Positions 24,531 to 33,375 of a DNA stretch of 47,066 bases are shown here, piece by piece; the stretch's first letter is position 1; every line of letters starts with the position of its first letter. The stretch comes from an uncultured Oscillospiraceae bacterium (lineage in GTDB: Bacteria; Bacillota; Clostridia; Oscillospirales; Oscillospiraceae): assembly GCA_944385675.1 (NCBI GenBank), contig CALWYD010000109.1, positions 1-47,066 of the forward strand, read 5' to 3'. The notes under the pieces are model-generated. The model saw only the letters and a list, made by a program, of their open reading frames with translations, was not told the origin of the DNA and ran no database searches. A program made the translations under genes and the position numbers.

Positions 24531-26384
24531 ATGACCTTTGAGGAACTGAAAGAGAAGGCCCGCTCGCTGCCCTTGAAGCCGGGAGTTTATATTATGCAGG
24601 ACGCCAAAAATACAGTCATCTATGTGGGCAAAGCCAAGGCATTGAAAAATCGGGTCAGCCAGTATTTTCAAGAGTCAGCTGCCCATACGGAGAAAACCAG
24701 GGCCATGGTCTCCCAGATTGACCACTTTGACGTCATTATCGCTGACAGCGAATTTGAGGCGCTGGTGCTGGAGTGCTCCCTTATTAAGCGGCACCAGCCC
24801 CGTTACAACATCCTGCTTAAGGATGATAAGGGCTATCCCTATGTGCGCCTGACGGTGAGGGATGCCTACCCAAAATTTTCCCTGGCTACCCGGCCGGCGG
24901 AGGACGGGGCGCGGTACTTTGGCCCTTACGCCAGCCGCCACAGCACCCAAGCCATTATCGATGCCCTGCGTTCTGCTCTTCGTCTGCCCTCCTGCGGCAG
25001 AAAATTCCCCCGAGATATTGGGAAAGAGCGTCCCTGCCTCAACTTTCACATGGGAAAATGCGACGGCTACTGCCGGAGCGGAGAGCTGAAGGAGCGCCAT
25101 GATCAGGCAATCGCCCAGGCTGTCTCACTGCTTGAAGGGCGTTTTCAGCAGGTGAAAGAGGAACTGACGGCGGAGATGGAGCAGGCATCAGAGGAACTTC
25201 GGTTTGAGCGGGCGGCAGAGCTGCGGGATCGGCTGCGTGCCATTGAACTGCTTGGGGCCCGGCAGAAAGTGGTCGCCGGTTCTTTGGCAGACACTGACGT
25301 CACTGGATTTTTCCGGGGGACAGCCAAAAGCTGCTTTGTGGTACTCCACTATGTGCAGGGAGATCTGGCAGCCAAAGATTTTGATTTGATTGAAACCCCC
25401 ATGGAAGAGGAAGAAGAGGCGGTGCTGTCCTCTCTGGTGCGGGAATACTATGTGGGCCGGCCCCGCCTGCCCAGGCAGATTTTGCTGCCTTGGGAGTTGC
25501 CCGACCAGGTCCCCTTGACCCGGATGTTATCTGAGCAGGTGGGCCGGCGGGTGGAGCTGCTGACCCCGCAGCGGGGCGCTAAGATGGAGTTAATCAAGCT
25601 GGCCAACGAGAATGCCCGTGAAGAGGTGGAACGATCCACCACCAGAGAGGAGCGGCAGAATAAGCTTTTGGAGCTGTTGGGCCGGATGCTGGCTCTGGAG
25701 GGAGCCCCCAAGCGGATGGAATCCTATGATATTTCCAACACGGGAGCCAGTGATATTGTGGCCTCCATGGTGGTCTATGAGAACGGGAGGCCCCTGAAAC
25801 GGGACTACCGCCGCTTTAAATTGAAGGATATGGCGGGGCCTGATGATTACGCATCCATGGAGCAGGTACTCACCCGCAGATTTCGCCGTTACCTGGAAGG
25901 AGACGAGAAATTTTGCCGCCTGCCGGATCTCCTGCTCATCGACGGCGGGCTGGAGCATGTGCGGGTAGCCCGACGGGTGTTGGAAGCGCTGAATCTGGAT
26001 ATTCCAGCTTTTGGTATGGTGAAGGATGACCGTCACCGCACCCGGGCGCTGGTGCATCCTGACGGGCGGGAAATTGGTATTCAGGCGGTGCCGGCGGTGT
26101 TTGCCCTTATCGGCCAAATACAGGAGGAGACGCACCGGTTTGCTATTGAGTATCACCGTCAGCTCCAGGTGGGGCACGTGAAAACCTCTGTGCTGGATCA
26201 AATCCCTGGGGTAGGAGAGGCCCGGCGCAGGCAGCTGCTGAAGCACTTTAAAAGCGTCAAAGGAGTGAAGGGGGCTTCCCTGGAGCAACTGCAACAGGTC
26301 GTGCCCCGGAATACCGCCCGGGCGGTATACGGGTATTTCCATCCCCCGGAGAAGAACGGGGCGGAAGCGCCTTCACAGGTATAA
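24531..26384 (+). CDS. uvrC: Excinuclease ABC subunit C
   Basis: UvrC makes both incisions in nucleotide excision repair. The 617-residue protein begins with the GIY-YIG nuclease domain (PGVYIMQDAKNTVIYVGKAKALKNRV, about 18-43), has the cysteine-rich segment LPSCGRKF...CLNFHMGKCDGYC near 150-183, a UvrB-interacting UVR helix pair near 203-237, the RNase H-like endonuclease half (ESYDISNTGASDIVASMVV, LLLIDGG) and a C-terminal helix-hairpin-helix pair (LDQIPGVGEARRRQLLKHF). ATG 24531 has GGGAGG 6 bases upstream. It starts the uvrC-rsmD-coaD cluster. Confidence 0.96.
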   Translation: MTFEELKEKARSLPLKPGVYIMQDAKNTVIYVGKAKALKNRVSQYFQESAAHTEKTRAMVSQIDHFDVIIADSEFEALVLECSLIKRHQPRYNILLKDDKGYPYVRLTVRDAYPKFSLATRPAEDGARYFGPYASRHSTQAIIDALRSALRLPSCGRKFPRDIGKERPCLNFHMGKCDGYCRSGELKERHDQAIAQAVSLLEGRFQQVKEELTAEMEQASEELRFERAAELRDRLRAIELLGARQKVVAGSLADTDVTGFFRGTAKSCFVVLHYVQGDLAAKDFDLIETPMEEEEEAVLSSLVREYYVGRPRLPRQILLPWELPDQVPLTRMLSEQVGRRVELLTPQRGAKMELIKLANENAREEVERSTTREERQNKLLELLGRMLALEGAPKRMESYDISNTGASDIVASMVVYENGRPLKRDYRRFKLKDMAGPDDYASMEQVLTRRFRRYLEGDEKFCRLPDLLLIDGGLEHVRVARRVLEALNLDIPAFGMVKDDRHRTRALVHPDGREIGIQAVPAVFALIGQIQEETHRFAIEYHRQLQVGHVKTSVLDQIPGVGEARRRQLLKHFKSVKGVKGASLEQLQQVVPRNTARAVYGYFHPPEKNGAEAPSQV

Positions 26385-26403
26385 GAGGAAAGGAAGAGAA
26401 CGC

Positions 26404-26961
26404 ATGCGCGTGATTTCGGGCTCTGCCCGGGGAAGACGGCTCAAAGAGCTGCAGGGGATGGACACCCGCCCCACGACAGATAAAGTGAAAGAATCTCTTT
26501 TTAATATTATCCAATTTGAAATTGAAAGCCGGCGGGTTCTGGATTTATTTGGTGGGACTGGACAGCTGGGGATTGAGGCCTTGTCCCGAGGAGCTGCCCA
26601 CTGTACCTTTGTGGATGCCCGCAGGGAGGCTGCCTCCCTAATCCGGGACAACCTGCGCCTGTGCGGGTTGAGCGAGCGCTCACGGGTGATTCAGGGGGAT
26701 GCCCTGTCGTTTCTGGACGCCTGCCGGGAAAAGTTCCAATTGATTTTTTTGGATCCTCCTTACCAAACGGGACTACTGGAAAAGAGCATGCAGGCCGTGG
26801 CCAGGTTTGACATTCTCTCGGAACATGGTATAATGATATGCGAGAGTGCCGCGGATCAGGTTTTGCCCCCGCTGGCGCCCCCCTATTTCCAGGGGAGAGA
26901 GTACCGGTACGGAAAGATTAAACTGACGGTCTTTCACCGGGCGGGGAGTGAGCGAGGATGA
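26404..26961 (+). CDS. rsmD: 16S rRNA (guanine966-N2)-methyltransferase RsmD
   Basis: RsmD methylates G966 of 16S rRNA. The 185-residue protein starts with the family signature MRVISGSARGRRL and TRPTTDKVKESLFNII, has the SAM-binding VLDLFGGTGQLGIEALSRGA and the catalytic DPPY motif at residues 117-120. It overlaps coaD by 4 bases; the rsmD-coaD pair is a common arrangement in Firmicutes and supports both calls. Confidence 0.95.
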   Translation: MRVISGSARGRRLKELQGMDTRPTTDKVKESLFNIIQFEIESRRVLDLFGGTGQLGIEALSRGAAHCTFVDARREAASLIRDNLRLCGLSERSRVIQGDALSFLDACREKFQLIFLDPPYQTGLLEKSMQAVARFDILSEHGIMICESAADQVLPPLAPPYFQGREYRYGKIKLTVFHRAGSERG

Positions 26962-27455
26962 GCATAGCTATCTATCCCGGCAGTTTTGATCCGGTGACGC
27001 TGGGCCATCTCAATATTATTAAGCGGGCCGCCGCCTGTTTTGATAAGCTGATTATTTGTGTCATGAACAATTCTAAAAAGCAGGGGATGTTTACCCCCGA
27101 GGAACGGGTGGAGCTGCTGCGCCGCTCCACAGCCCGGTTTCCTAATGTAGAGGTGGACTACTCTGACGAGTTGCTGGCTGCCTACGCCAAGCGTCGGCGT
27201 GCCCATGTAGTTGTAAAGGGCCTGCGGGCGGTGTCTGATTTTGAACAGGAGGTTCAGATGGCGGTCATAAACCGCAAGCTCAACCCAAAGCTGGAAACCA
27301 TGTTTCTGGCCTCCAGTGAAAAATATACCTACCTCAGCTCTACCATCGTCAAGGAAATGGCCCGGTATGGGGCAGATTTGGCGGAATTTGTACCTCGGGA
27401 GATTGTAGACGATGTGAACCAGAGAATGGGTCAAATGCAGGGAAAGGAAGGATAA
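26958..27455 (+). CDS. coaD: Phosphopantetheine adenylyltransferase
   Basis: CoaD makes dephospho-CoA from phosphopantetheine and ATP. It has the nucleotidyltransferase motif YPGSFDPVTLGH with His17, KGLRAVSDFEQEVQMAVINR, and the second motif EKYTYLSSTIVKEMA. At 165 residues it has the standard length. ATGA overlap with rsmD shows translational coupling. Confidence 0.96.
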   Translation: MSIAIYPGSFDPVTLGHLNIIKRAAACFDKLIICVMNNSKKQGMFTPEERVELLRRSTARFPNVEVDYSDELLAAYAKRRRAHVVVKGLRAVSDFEQEVQMAVINRKLNPKLETMFLASSEKYTYLSSTIVKEMARYGADLAEFVPREIVDDVNQRMGQMQGKEG

Positions 27456-27458
27456 CGC

Positions 27459-27983
27459 ATGGCGAGCGGCGTGGAAGAATTATTGGACATGCTTTTTGAA
27501 ATGATTGACGAGGCGAAAAATGCCCCGTTGTCCAGTGAAAAATGTATTATTGAACGAGACAGGGCGCTGGATCTCATTGACGACATACGCAGCCAGTTTC
27601 CCATTGAACTGTCTGAGGCCAGGAAAATGATGGCAAACCGGGCGGAGATGGTGGCCTCGGCCAAGCGTGAGGCGGAAGCAATCCGCAAAGCTGCTGAGGA
27701 CAGAGCCCGCCAGATGGTTGCGGAGGACACAATTACATCTCAGGCCAGGCAGAGGGCCAATGAAATGATGCGGCAGGCGGAGGAGCGCAGCCGGGAGCTG
27801 AAGCGTTCGGCCAATGAGTACTGCGAGGACGCCCTGCGCCGCACGGAAGAAGCGGTAGCTGAGGCCTATGATGAGATTAAGAAATCCAGGGCCCGCTTTC
27901 GGGCGGCTGCGGGAGTATCCTCTGTCCCTGCTTCGGGGACAGGCTCCCGGCCCATCTATGATGCAGCCGCAGATGAAGATTGA
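27459..27983 (+). CDS. Coiled-coil protein of unknown function
   Basis: The 174-residue product is rich in Ala, Glu, Arg and Lys and reads as an almost continuous helix from about residue 45 to 145 (EARKMMANRAEMVASAKREA and following). It resembles DivIVA or ATP-synthase b-subunit-like coiled coils. There is no signal peptide or membrane segment, and the C-terminus is a short disordered, acidic tail. It starts 4 bases after coaD with GGAAAGGA upstream and ends in a strong terminator, so it is the last gene of the uvrC cluster. Genes of this type often follow coaD in Clostridia, as remembered. I cannot name a function. Confidence 0.8.
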   Translation: MASGVEELLDMLFEMIDEAKNAPLSSEKCIIERDRALDLIDDIRSQFPIELSEARKMMANRAEMVASAKREAEAIRKAAEDRARQMVAEDTITSQARQRANEMMRQAEERSRELKRSANEYCEDALRRTEEAVAEAYDEIKKSRARFRAAAGVSSVPASGTGSRPIYDAAADED

Positions 27984-27986
27984 GAA

Positions 27987-28023
27987 AGAACCCCCCGGAG
28001 CTCAGGCTCCGGGGGGTTCTTGT
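27987..28023. terminator. Bidirectional terminator
   Basis: A perfect 15-bp stem (27987-28001 with 28006-28020) with a 4-base loop lies between convergent genes. T-rich sequence follows on both strands. Confidence 0.88.
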
Positions 28024-28044
28024 AAGGAGTATGGGGAAAATCGA

Positions 28045-29364
28045 TTACCAGGGCAGCCAGCTGTTATCCTCTCGGGCGGCCATTACGTCCAGGGCACCGT
28101 CCAACAGCTCCGCCACCTCTGAACGGGTCAACTGGCTGGAGAGAGAGGACGGGCCAGCCTCCTCGCTGCGTAAAACACCGGATGCAGCTAAATTGGCAGC
28201 AGCCTGGGAGGCCCAATGATCTGTGCTGCCGTCAAAAAAGACCTCCGCAGGTACGTCGCTGACGCCCAGCAAATTGTTGAGCATGACGGTGGCCTCTGCC
28301 CGGGTGATATAGCTGTTGGCCTGGAACACCGGGGCACCCTCTTCATTTCGGCTGCCCTGAATGGCGCCGGCCTTCAAAGCCGCAGACACAGAGCCTTTGG
28401 CCCAGGTGGGGATTGCCTCATCGTCCTGGAAACCGGTGACGGTTACGTCCTCTAAAGGCTCCAGCCCACATACTGACATAGCCATGGTGAGAAACTGTGC
28501 CCGGCTGACAGGCTGGTCAGGATTGAAAAAGTATTGCCCGTCTACATATTCTCCTACATAGATGCCCTCTTCAGCAAGGCGGATGGCCGCTTTGTGGGCA
28601 CTGTTTCCCTCCAGATCTGCATAGGTCACGGAAGTGGAAGGTTTTTCAATGCGGACAGAAATCTTTGCCTCAGGGGAGGTGTTTCCGGCTGGATCCACCG
28701 CCACATAAGTGAAGGAGTCGCTGCCTGTTTTATTCTCGTAAGGGGTATAGACAAAACGGCTGGAGCCGTCCTCCGCCAAGGTAACTGCGCCCCGGGCCGG
28801 CGTGGAGGTAAGTTGGAAGGTGAGAAGATCGCCGTCCGCATCCACCGCATCAAAGTAGCCGGTAATAGCTACATTCTTATAGGTGGACAACTCCATATTC
28901 TTGGCAATGGGGGCCTGATTTTCCTCAGTGAGCAAATAGACCGTGACAGTGGCCTCCGGACAGCTTTGTGCGGAGGAGAGAATCGGGGTAAAGGTGAAGG
29001 TGGCGGTGGTCACTGAGGGGTTAGGGGAGCACTGAAAACGCAGGCCGGCCAAAGCGGAGCGCTCCAGAGTGGAGCCAACCTGCAGCGGCTGGCCTCCAAC
29101 CGTCAGTGTCCCAGCCCCGGGGTCAGGCAGGGTGTTAATGGTGATACCGCTTAACGCGGCGTCACCCCCATTGTTCAACACGAAGTCCTCCTGGGCAAAG
29201 GAAATCACCGTGCCTACCAGGCCGTTTTTAGAGAAGTCGGCCACCACAGGGTTCTCCTCCTTCCGGTTCCAGAAGAAAGCGGAGGCGGGGACAGTGAGGG
29301 GAAGCGCCAGACTCAGGGCCAGTACAAAGGGCAACAGCGTACGGCGCAGAACGGGTCGATTCAT
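28045..29364 (-). CDS. Exported S-layer-homology protein with cadherin-like domain
   Basis: This is a secreted cell-surface protein of 439 residues. A signal peptide (residues 1-29, cleavage after ASA) is followed by a beta-rich region, then a cadherin/VCBS-like repeat near 150-250 (DAVDADGDLLTFQL, DSFTYVAVDPAGN), and three S-layer homology repeats in the last 180 residues (ADLEGNSAHKAAIRLAEEGI; TWAKGSVSAALKAGAI; DHWASQAAANLAASGVL). SLH repeats bind pyruvylated wall polymers, so it is probably non-covalently attached to the wall. ATG 29364 has AAGGAGG 8 bases upstream. The ligand of the beta-rich part is unknown. Confidence 0.88.
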   Translation of the reverse strand: MNRPVLRRTLLPFVLALSLALPLTVPASAFFWNRKEENPVVADFSKNGLVGTVISFAQEDFVLNNGGDAALSGITINTLPDPGAGTLTVGGQPLQVGSTLERSALAGLRFQCSPNPSVTTATFTFTPILSSAQSCPEATVTVYLLTEENQAPIAKNMELSTYKNVAITGYFDAVDADGDLLTFQLTSTPARGAVTLAEDGSSRFVYTPYENKTGSDSFTYVAVDPAGNTSPEAKISVRIEKPSTSVTYADLEGNSAHKAAIRLAEEGIYVGEYVDGQYFFNPDQPVSRAQFLTMAMSVCGLEPLEDVTVTGFQDDEAIPTWAKGSVSAALKAGAIQGSRNEEGAPVFQANSYITRAEATVMLNNLLGVSDVPAEVFFDGSTDHWASQAAANLAASGVLRSEEAGPSSLSSQLTRSEVAELLDGALDVMAAREDNSWLPW

Positions 29365-29453
29365 TGGGATACCTCCTTGGTTTGGTGAGTGTATCCCTAG
29401 TGTGCATTTGGAAAAGGCAAATTATGCGATTCTAAAAACTGGAAAGGACATTA

Positions 29454-30377
29454 CTACTGGGCAAACATAGGGGAAGAGAGATAGCGATCTCCTGAGTCGG
29501 GCAAAATAGCAACCACAGTCTTGTTCCGATTCGCTTCCCTGGCGGCTACCTGTCTTGCGGCCCAGAGAGCAGCGCCAGAGGAGATACCCACCAACAGGCC
29601 GAAGGATTGGGCCATTTCCCGTCCGGTGGCAAAGGCGTCCTGATCCGTGACCTGCACTACCTCGTCCAGCAGGGAACGATCCAGGGCTTTGGGGATGAAG
29701 TTGGCTCCGATACCTTGAATTTGATGGGGACCCGCCTGGCCGCCGGAGAGCAGGGGGGAGGCAGCAGGCTCCACCGCCACCACCTGTACCTGGGGGTTGT
29801 GTTCCTTGAGATACCGCCCTGTCCCGCTGATAGTCCCCCCGGTGCCCACACTGGCCACCAGGATATCTACCTTGCCCTCAGTGTCCTTCCATATCTCCGG
29901 ACCGGTGGTGCGGTAGTGGGCAGAGGGGTTTGCAGGGTTTTCAAATTGGCCGGGGATAAGACTGCCTGGGATGGCCCTGTGAAGCTCCTCTGCCTTGTCC
30001 ACCGCACCCTGCATCCCAAGCGCGCCGGGGGTGAGCACCAGTTTGGCTCCATAGGCACTGAGCATGGCCCGACGCTCGGCGCTCATGGTATCTGGCATAG
30101 TGAGGATCACCTGATACCCCCTTGCAGCTGCCACACAGGCCAGACCAATACCGGTATTGCCCGAAGTAGGCTCAATGAGAGTGGCACCTGGGCGGAGGAG
30201 GCCTCGTTCTTCCGCATCCAGTATCATGAAAAGAGCGGCACGCTCCTTTATGCTGCCAGCGGGATTTAGGTACTCCAGCTTGGCCAGCAGCCGGGCACCT
30301 GTGGCCTGATTTTTTTCTACAAGGAACAAAGGTGTATTGCCAATCAACTCAGTGACACAAGAAAAAATTCTTGACAT
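29454..30377 (-). CDS. cysK: Cysteine synthase (O-acetylserine sulfhydrylase)
   Basis: A PLP enzyme making cysteine from O-acetylserine and sulfide. The PLP lysine is Lys44 in NPAGSIKERAA; other family marks are the substrate loop EPTSGNTGIGLA, the phosphate loop GTGGTISGTGRYL and GISSGAALWAA near the end. The product has 307 residues, typical of CysK. I start at ATG 30377 with AAAGGA upstream; 63 further open codons upstream include the promoter and so are not translated. It is divergent from the patatin-like gene and has its own consensus promoter. Confidence 0.94.
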   Translation of the reverse strand: MSRIFSCVTELIGNTPLFLVEKNQATGARLLAKLEYLNPAGSIKERAALFMILDAEERGLLRPGATLIEPTSGNTGIGLACVAAARGYQVILTMPDTMSAERRAMLSAYGAKLVLTPGALGMQGAVDKAEELHRAIPGSLIPGQFENPANPSAHYRTTGPEIWKDTEGKVDILVASVGTGGTISGTGRYLKEHNPQVQVVAVEPAASPLLSGGQAGPHQIQGIGANFIPKALDRSLLDEVVQVTDQDAFATGREMAQSFGLLVGISSGAALWAARQVAAREANRNKTVVAILPDSGDRYLSSPMFAQ

Positions 30378-30444
30378 GGCCAACTTCCTTTCTGAAATAT
30401 GTGACCCGCCCCAAAGACAGGGGGGTGGGAAAATCACTGAGTTT

Positions 30445-30473
30445 ATCATAGTCTCTGCTGGCCAAGATGTCAA
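30445..30473 (-). promoter_or_regulatory. cysK promoter
   Basis: On the minus strand TTGACA (30468-30473), a 17-base spacer and TATGAT (30445-30450) form a near-perfect sigma-A promoter about 60 bases before cysK. Confidence 0.85.
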
Positions 30474-30478
30474 TTCGT

Positions 30479-30507
30479 TTGCAAAGAGGGAAAAAGGGAG
30501 GTATAAT
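30479..30507 (+). promoter_or_regulatory. Promoter of the patatin-like gene
   Basis: TTGCAA (30479-30484), 17-base spacer, perfect TATAAT (30502-30507). It is back to back with the cysK promoter, the two -35 elements being 5 bases apart. Confidence 0.8.
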
Positions 30508-30591
30508 AATACCATAGGTCGCTCAGCGGTGAGACGGCTTACAAGGAAAATACTGGTCAGACCCACGAGAGTTTAACAAAGAGGATATGGC

Positions 30592-31452
30592 ATGAAAACA
30601 GGACTTGTTTTGGAGGGCGGGGCCCTGCGCGCAATTTTTTCCAGCGGAGTGTGTGACTGCTTGCTGGATGGAAAGATTATGGTAGATTATGTAATCGGTG
30701 TATCGGCAGGAATTGCTTATGGCGTCAGTTATGTCTCCAGACAGCCTAGAAGAAACTTGGAGGTAGTCACCAGATATGCAAACGACCGGCGCTATATGGG
30801 CCTAAATAATCTGGCAGATAAGGACAATCAAAGCTATTTTGGCCTGCGTTTTGCTTATGATACCATCCCAAATCAACTAGTGCCCTTTGACTACGACACT
30901 TTTGCGGCCTACCCGGGACAGGTGGAGGCGGTGGTCACAAATCTGAACACGGGCCGGGCGGACTACCTGGAAGTGCCACGACAAGATCGGCATTCTCTGG
31001 TGCTACAGGCCACCTGTGCCATGCCGCTGCTTTTCCCGGTCTATGAACTGGATGGGCAGCCCTATCTGGACGGAGGCGTGGCAGATTCTATTCCGTGGCG
31101 CCGGGCCCTAGAACAGGGGTGCGATCGGGTTTTGGTGGTACTGACCAAGACCCGGAACTATGTGCGTAGGTCGGACAGAATGATGGCTATGATAAGACGA
31201 AAGTATAAAGAGTACCCCAAATTTGTATCCGCCATGGAACACCGGGCGGAGCGCTATAATGAAAGCCGAAAATGCCTATTCCAACTTGAGGAGCAAGGGA
31301 AAATACTTGTCATTGCGCCCCGTTCAACTCTTGGGGTTACTCGTACGGAACGGAACACGGAAAAGCTGCGCCTTCTGTGGGCAGAGGGGTATCAGCAGAC
31401 AGTGGAGCGCATAGAGGAGATTCGGAGGTATTTTGACTGCTCTGGGCAGTAA
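30592..31452 (+). CDS. Patatin-like phospholipase family protein
   Basis: This is a 286-residue predicted lipid acyl hydrolase with the Ser-Asp dyad of patatins. The oxyanion loop is LEGGALRA (7-14), the nucleophile Ser38 lies in GVSAG (36-40), and the dyad aspartate is Asp160 in DGG. No signal peptide is visible, so it should be cytoplasmic; it resembles the YjjU-type bacterial group. The substrate is unknown. Its last 116 bases overlap a small gene on the opposite strand. ATG 30592 follows AAAGAGGA. Confidence 0.87.
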   Translation: MKTGLVLEGGALRAIFSSGVCDCLLDGKIMVDYVIGVSAGIAYGVSYVSRQPRRNLEVVTRYANDRRYMGLNNLADKDNQSYFGLRFAYDTIPNQLVPFDYDTFAAYPGQVEAVVTNLNTGRADYLEVPRQDRHSLVLQATCAMPLLFPVYELDGQPYLDGGVADSIPWRRALEQGCDRVLVVLTKTRNYVRRSDRMMAMIRRKYKEYPKFVSAMEHRAERYNESRKCLFQLEEQGKILVIAPRSTLGVTRTERNTEKLRLLWAEGYQQTVERIEEIRRYFDCSGQ

Positions 31453-31681
31453 AACCGGTAGAGGACGAAGGTGCGCTTGCTTTCGGACTGAGGTTGTAAG
31501 TACACTGTGTCAGCTGAGGCTGCAGGGCAAACAGGGCCAGAATATCCCCCAGAACAGTGAAAAAGGCCGCCATCCGCCCCATTTCTTCACTGTCTGAATC
31601 TTTGGAGAGATAAAGGGCCATGGCCACTGCCAGCACCAGCAGGCTGCGGCTGTCTTCTTCCGCATGGAAGCAATATGACAT
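31337..31681 (-). CDS. Small protein of unknown function (DUF6774-like N-terminus)
   Basis: A 114-codon frame starting at ATG 31681 with GGGAGGTGG upstream. The N-terminal half (residues 8-60) contains LLVLAVAMALYLSKDSDSEE and MAAFFTVLGDILALFALQ. This resembles the small clostridial proteins grouped as DUF6774, as remembered. The C-terminal half is low-complexity and runs antisense into the patatin 3' end for 116 bases. The good ribosome site and the recognisable first half support a real gene; the tail may be a read-through after loss of an earlier stop. Confidence 0.55.
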   Translation of the reverse strand: MSYCFHAEEDSRSLLVLAVAMALYLSKDSDSEEMGRMAAFFTVLGDILALFALQPQLTQCTYNLSPKASAPSSSTGFTAQSSQNTSESPLCAPLSADTPLPTEGAAFPCSVPYE

Positions 31682-31764
31682 CAAACCACCTCCCGGCCAT
31701 CCTATGCGGTGGTTCGGGGGATGGTTTCTTTTTGAGTAGAAGCCGGACAAAGACGGGTTTTTCT

Positions 31765-31792
31765 TTGCAAAACAAAGAAAATATGGTAAGCT
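31765..31792 (+). promoter_or_regulatory. Promoter of the DUF3842 gene
   Basis: TTGCAA (31765-31770), 16-base spacer and TGG-TAAGCT extended -10 (31787-31792). A small 7-bp hairpin (31761-31779) overlaps the -35. Confidence 0.5.
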
Positions 31793-31821
31793 GAAATGGT
31801 GATGGAAGAAAGGGGAAAAGC

Positions 31822-32241
31822 ATGAAAATTGTGGTTGTAGACGGTCAGGGGGGCCGCCTTGGGAAATTATTGGTGGAAGAAGTAAAGCGCAGGTTGCCTC
31901 AAGCGCAGGTTTTGGCCCTGGGCACCAACAGCATTGCCACAGCCGCTATGCTCAGGGCGGGAGCTGATTTAGGTGCCACAGGAGAAAATCCGGTGGTGCG
32001 GGGCGTAATGGAGGCGGATGCAGTATTAGGCCCTATGGGCATAGTGGTAGCCCACGCTATTTTAGGGGAGGTGACTCCGGTCATTGCCGAAGCCATAGGG
32101 GGCTGCAGGGCGAAAAAGTTTCTAATTCCTATGAATAGCTGCGGCGTGGTGGTTTCTGGAGTAAGAGAGCAGGCACTGCCGGTTCATGTGGCACAGGCAG
32201 TGGAGCAGATGGCGCAGGAACTGGAAAGAGAGAGGGAGTGA
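31822..32241 (+). CDS. DUF3842 family protein
   Basis: A 139-residue conserved protein of unknown function found in Clostridia. It begins with a Rossmann-like strand-loop (KIVVVDGQGGRLGKLLVEE), has GTNSIATAAMLRAGAD, the glycine-rich GENPVVRG and DAVLGPMGIVVA, and ends with NSCGVVVSGV. The glycine loop suggests a nucleotide or cofactor site but no activity can be named. It has GAAAGGGG before ATG 31822 and its own promoter, and ends ahead of a bidirectional terminator. Confidence 0.85.
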   Translation: MKIVVVDGQGGRLGKLLVEEVKRRLPQAQVLALGTNSIATAAMLRAGADLGATGENPVVRGVMEADAVLGPMGIVVAHAILGEVTPVIAEAIGGCRAKKFLIPMNSCGVVVSGVREQALPVHVAQAVEQMAQELERERE

Positions 32242-32286
32242 GCGTATCTTAGGCCTGAACATAGCGGCACCTGTGGCTGGAATCAG

Positions 32287-32324
32287 AAAAATCCTGAACG
32301 GACGCTGCTCCGTTCAGGATTTTT
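32287..32324. terminator. Bidirectional terminator between convergent genes
   Basis: A perfect 16-bp stem (32287-32302 with 32309-32324) whose ends are A5 and T5, so it serves both strands. The stop codon of the minus-strand kinase gene (32314-32316) lies inside the stem. Confidence 0.9.
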
Positions 32325-33372
32325 CTGTCTCTCCTGAGACAAAGATATGGCAGTGCTCCTTTACCGAACAGGACGCAAAGTACTGATTTTCCAACGGAAT
32401 CCATTTCTCCTGAAAGCGTGCCAGACAGCCGGGCCCTCCCCGCAGTTTAAGTCTGGCCAGACGCTGATCCAGATCCGCCTCTATCCACACCCGAAGGTGG
32501 TAGCGCTCCCGCAGGGCGGGGTGAAGGGAGTAGCTGCCTTCCACAACTGTCAAATGGGCGGGAGAAAGCTGGATTAAGGGACCAAATTGTCCCTCCCGGC
32601 ACAGCCACGGACGGTATTGCGCCCCCTCGCCCCGGCACAGAGGAGTCAGTACTTCCCGGTCAAAGCGTTCCCAATCCACATTTCCGCCGGGCTGCTCCAG
32701 ACGTTCAGGGGTTCGCTGAGCGGGCTGAAGGTAGAAGTCATCCATGTGAACCAGGGGACAGCCATAGATTTGGGCCAACGCCTGCCCCAGCGTGGATTTT
32801 CCCGAGGCACAAGGGCCATCAATGGCTACCCGCACCGGAGCGTCCTGGGACAGCAAAGCGTCAATTGCGGCCAGCAGAGGGACAATAGCCGCATCGTATT
32901 GGGTAACCACCCGATAGGCGGGGGCATAGGCAGTGCGGTAACGGGAACTGTGCCCAACGGGTGGACAGCCTTGGCTGCGATACTGAGCTAAAGCCCGCTT
33001 CACTTGGTCGTGGGGAAAGGGAAGCGTATCTATCAGCTCCAGTGCCTGCTGGAATCCCTGCAGGTCGAAGATAGCCTGACGGGCTGAGTGGAGGGTGAGA
33101 GAGAACAAAGTTTTACTAGAAAGTCCTATCCCTTTACATGCATTCAGGTGGAGCCGACACATCCCATTTCCAAGGGGCTCTGTCCGGGATTTGCAGGGTT
33201 CCGGCTCCACCTGGGTCCACTCCTCTTGTAGGCGGGCAAGAGCCCTCTCCTGGTTGGTCAAGAGATGGCCTGGCCCCATGTAGCTCTGATACAGAAATTT
33301 AAGCCCATCCTGGATTTCCATATCCGGGTGGCTGAGAAAATGCTCCTTTAGGAGCTGGGCCATGTTTTCCAT
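32314..33372 (-). CDS. Uridine-kinase-like P-loop protein with extra N-terminal domain
   Basis: A 352-residue two-part protein. The C-terminal half is a phosphoribulokinase/uridine kinase-like fold: Walker A GPCASGKST (186-194), LVHMDDFYLQPAQR and the VDWERFDREVL motif, TVVEGSYSLHP and a lid with RLKLRGGPG. The first about 170 residues (YMGPGHLL, CRLHLNACKGIGLSS) are a domain I do not recognise. The start ATG is 3 bases after the stop of the ECF gene and has no ribosome site of its own, so it is probably translated by re-initiation. Coupling with the transporter suggests that it phosphorylates what the transporter brings in, a nucleoside-like or vitamin-like substrate. That is inference. Confidence 0.8.
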   Translation of the reverse strand: MENMAQLLKEHFLSHPDMEIQDGLKFLYQSYMGPGHLLTNQERALARLQEEWTQVEPEPCKSRTEPLGNGMCRLHLNACKGIGLSSKTLFSLTLHSARQAIFDLQGFQQALELIDTLPFPHDQVKRALAQYRSQGCPPVGHSSRYRTAYAPAYRVVTQYDAAIVPLLAAIDALLSQDAPVRVAIDGPCASGKSTLGQALAQIYGCPLVHMDDFYLQPAQRTPERLEQPGGNVDWERFDREVLTPLCRGEGAQYRPWLCREGQFGPLIQLSPAHLTVVEGSYSLHPALRERYHLRVWIEADLDQRLARLKLRGGPGCLARFQEKWIPLENQYFASCSVKEHCHIFVSGETEKS

Positions 33373-33375
33373 GGT

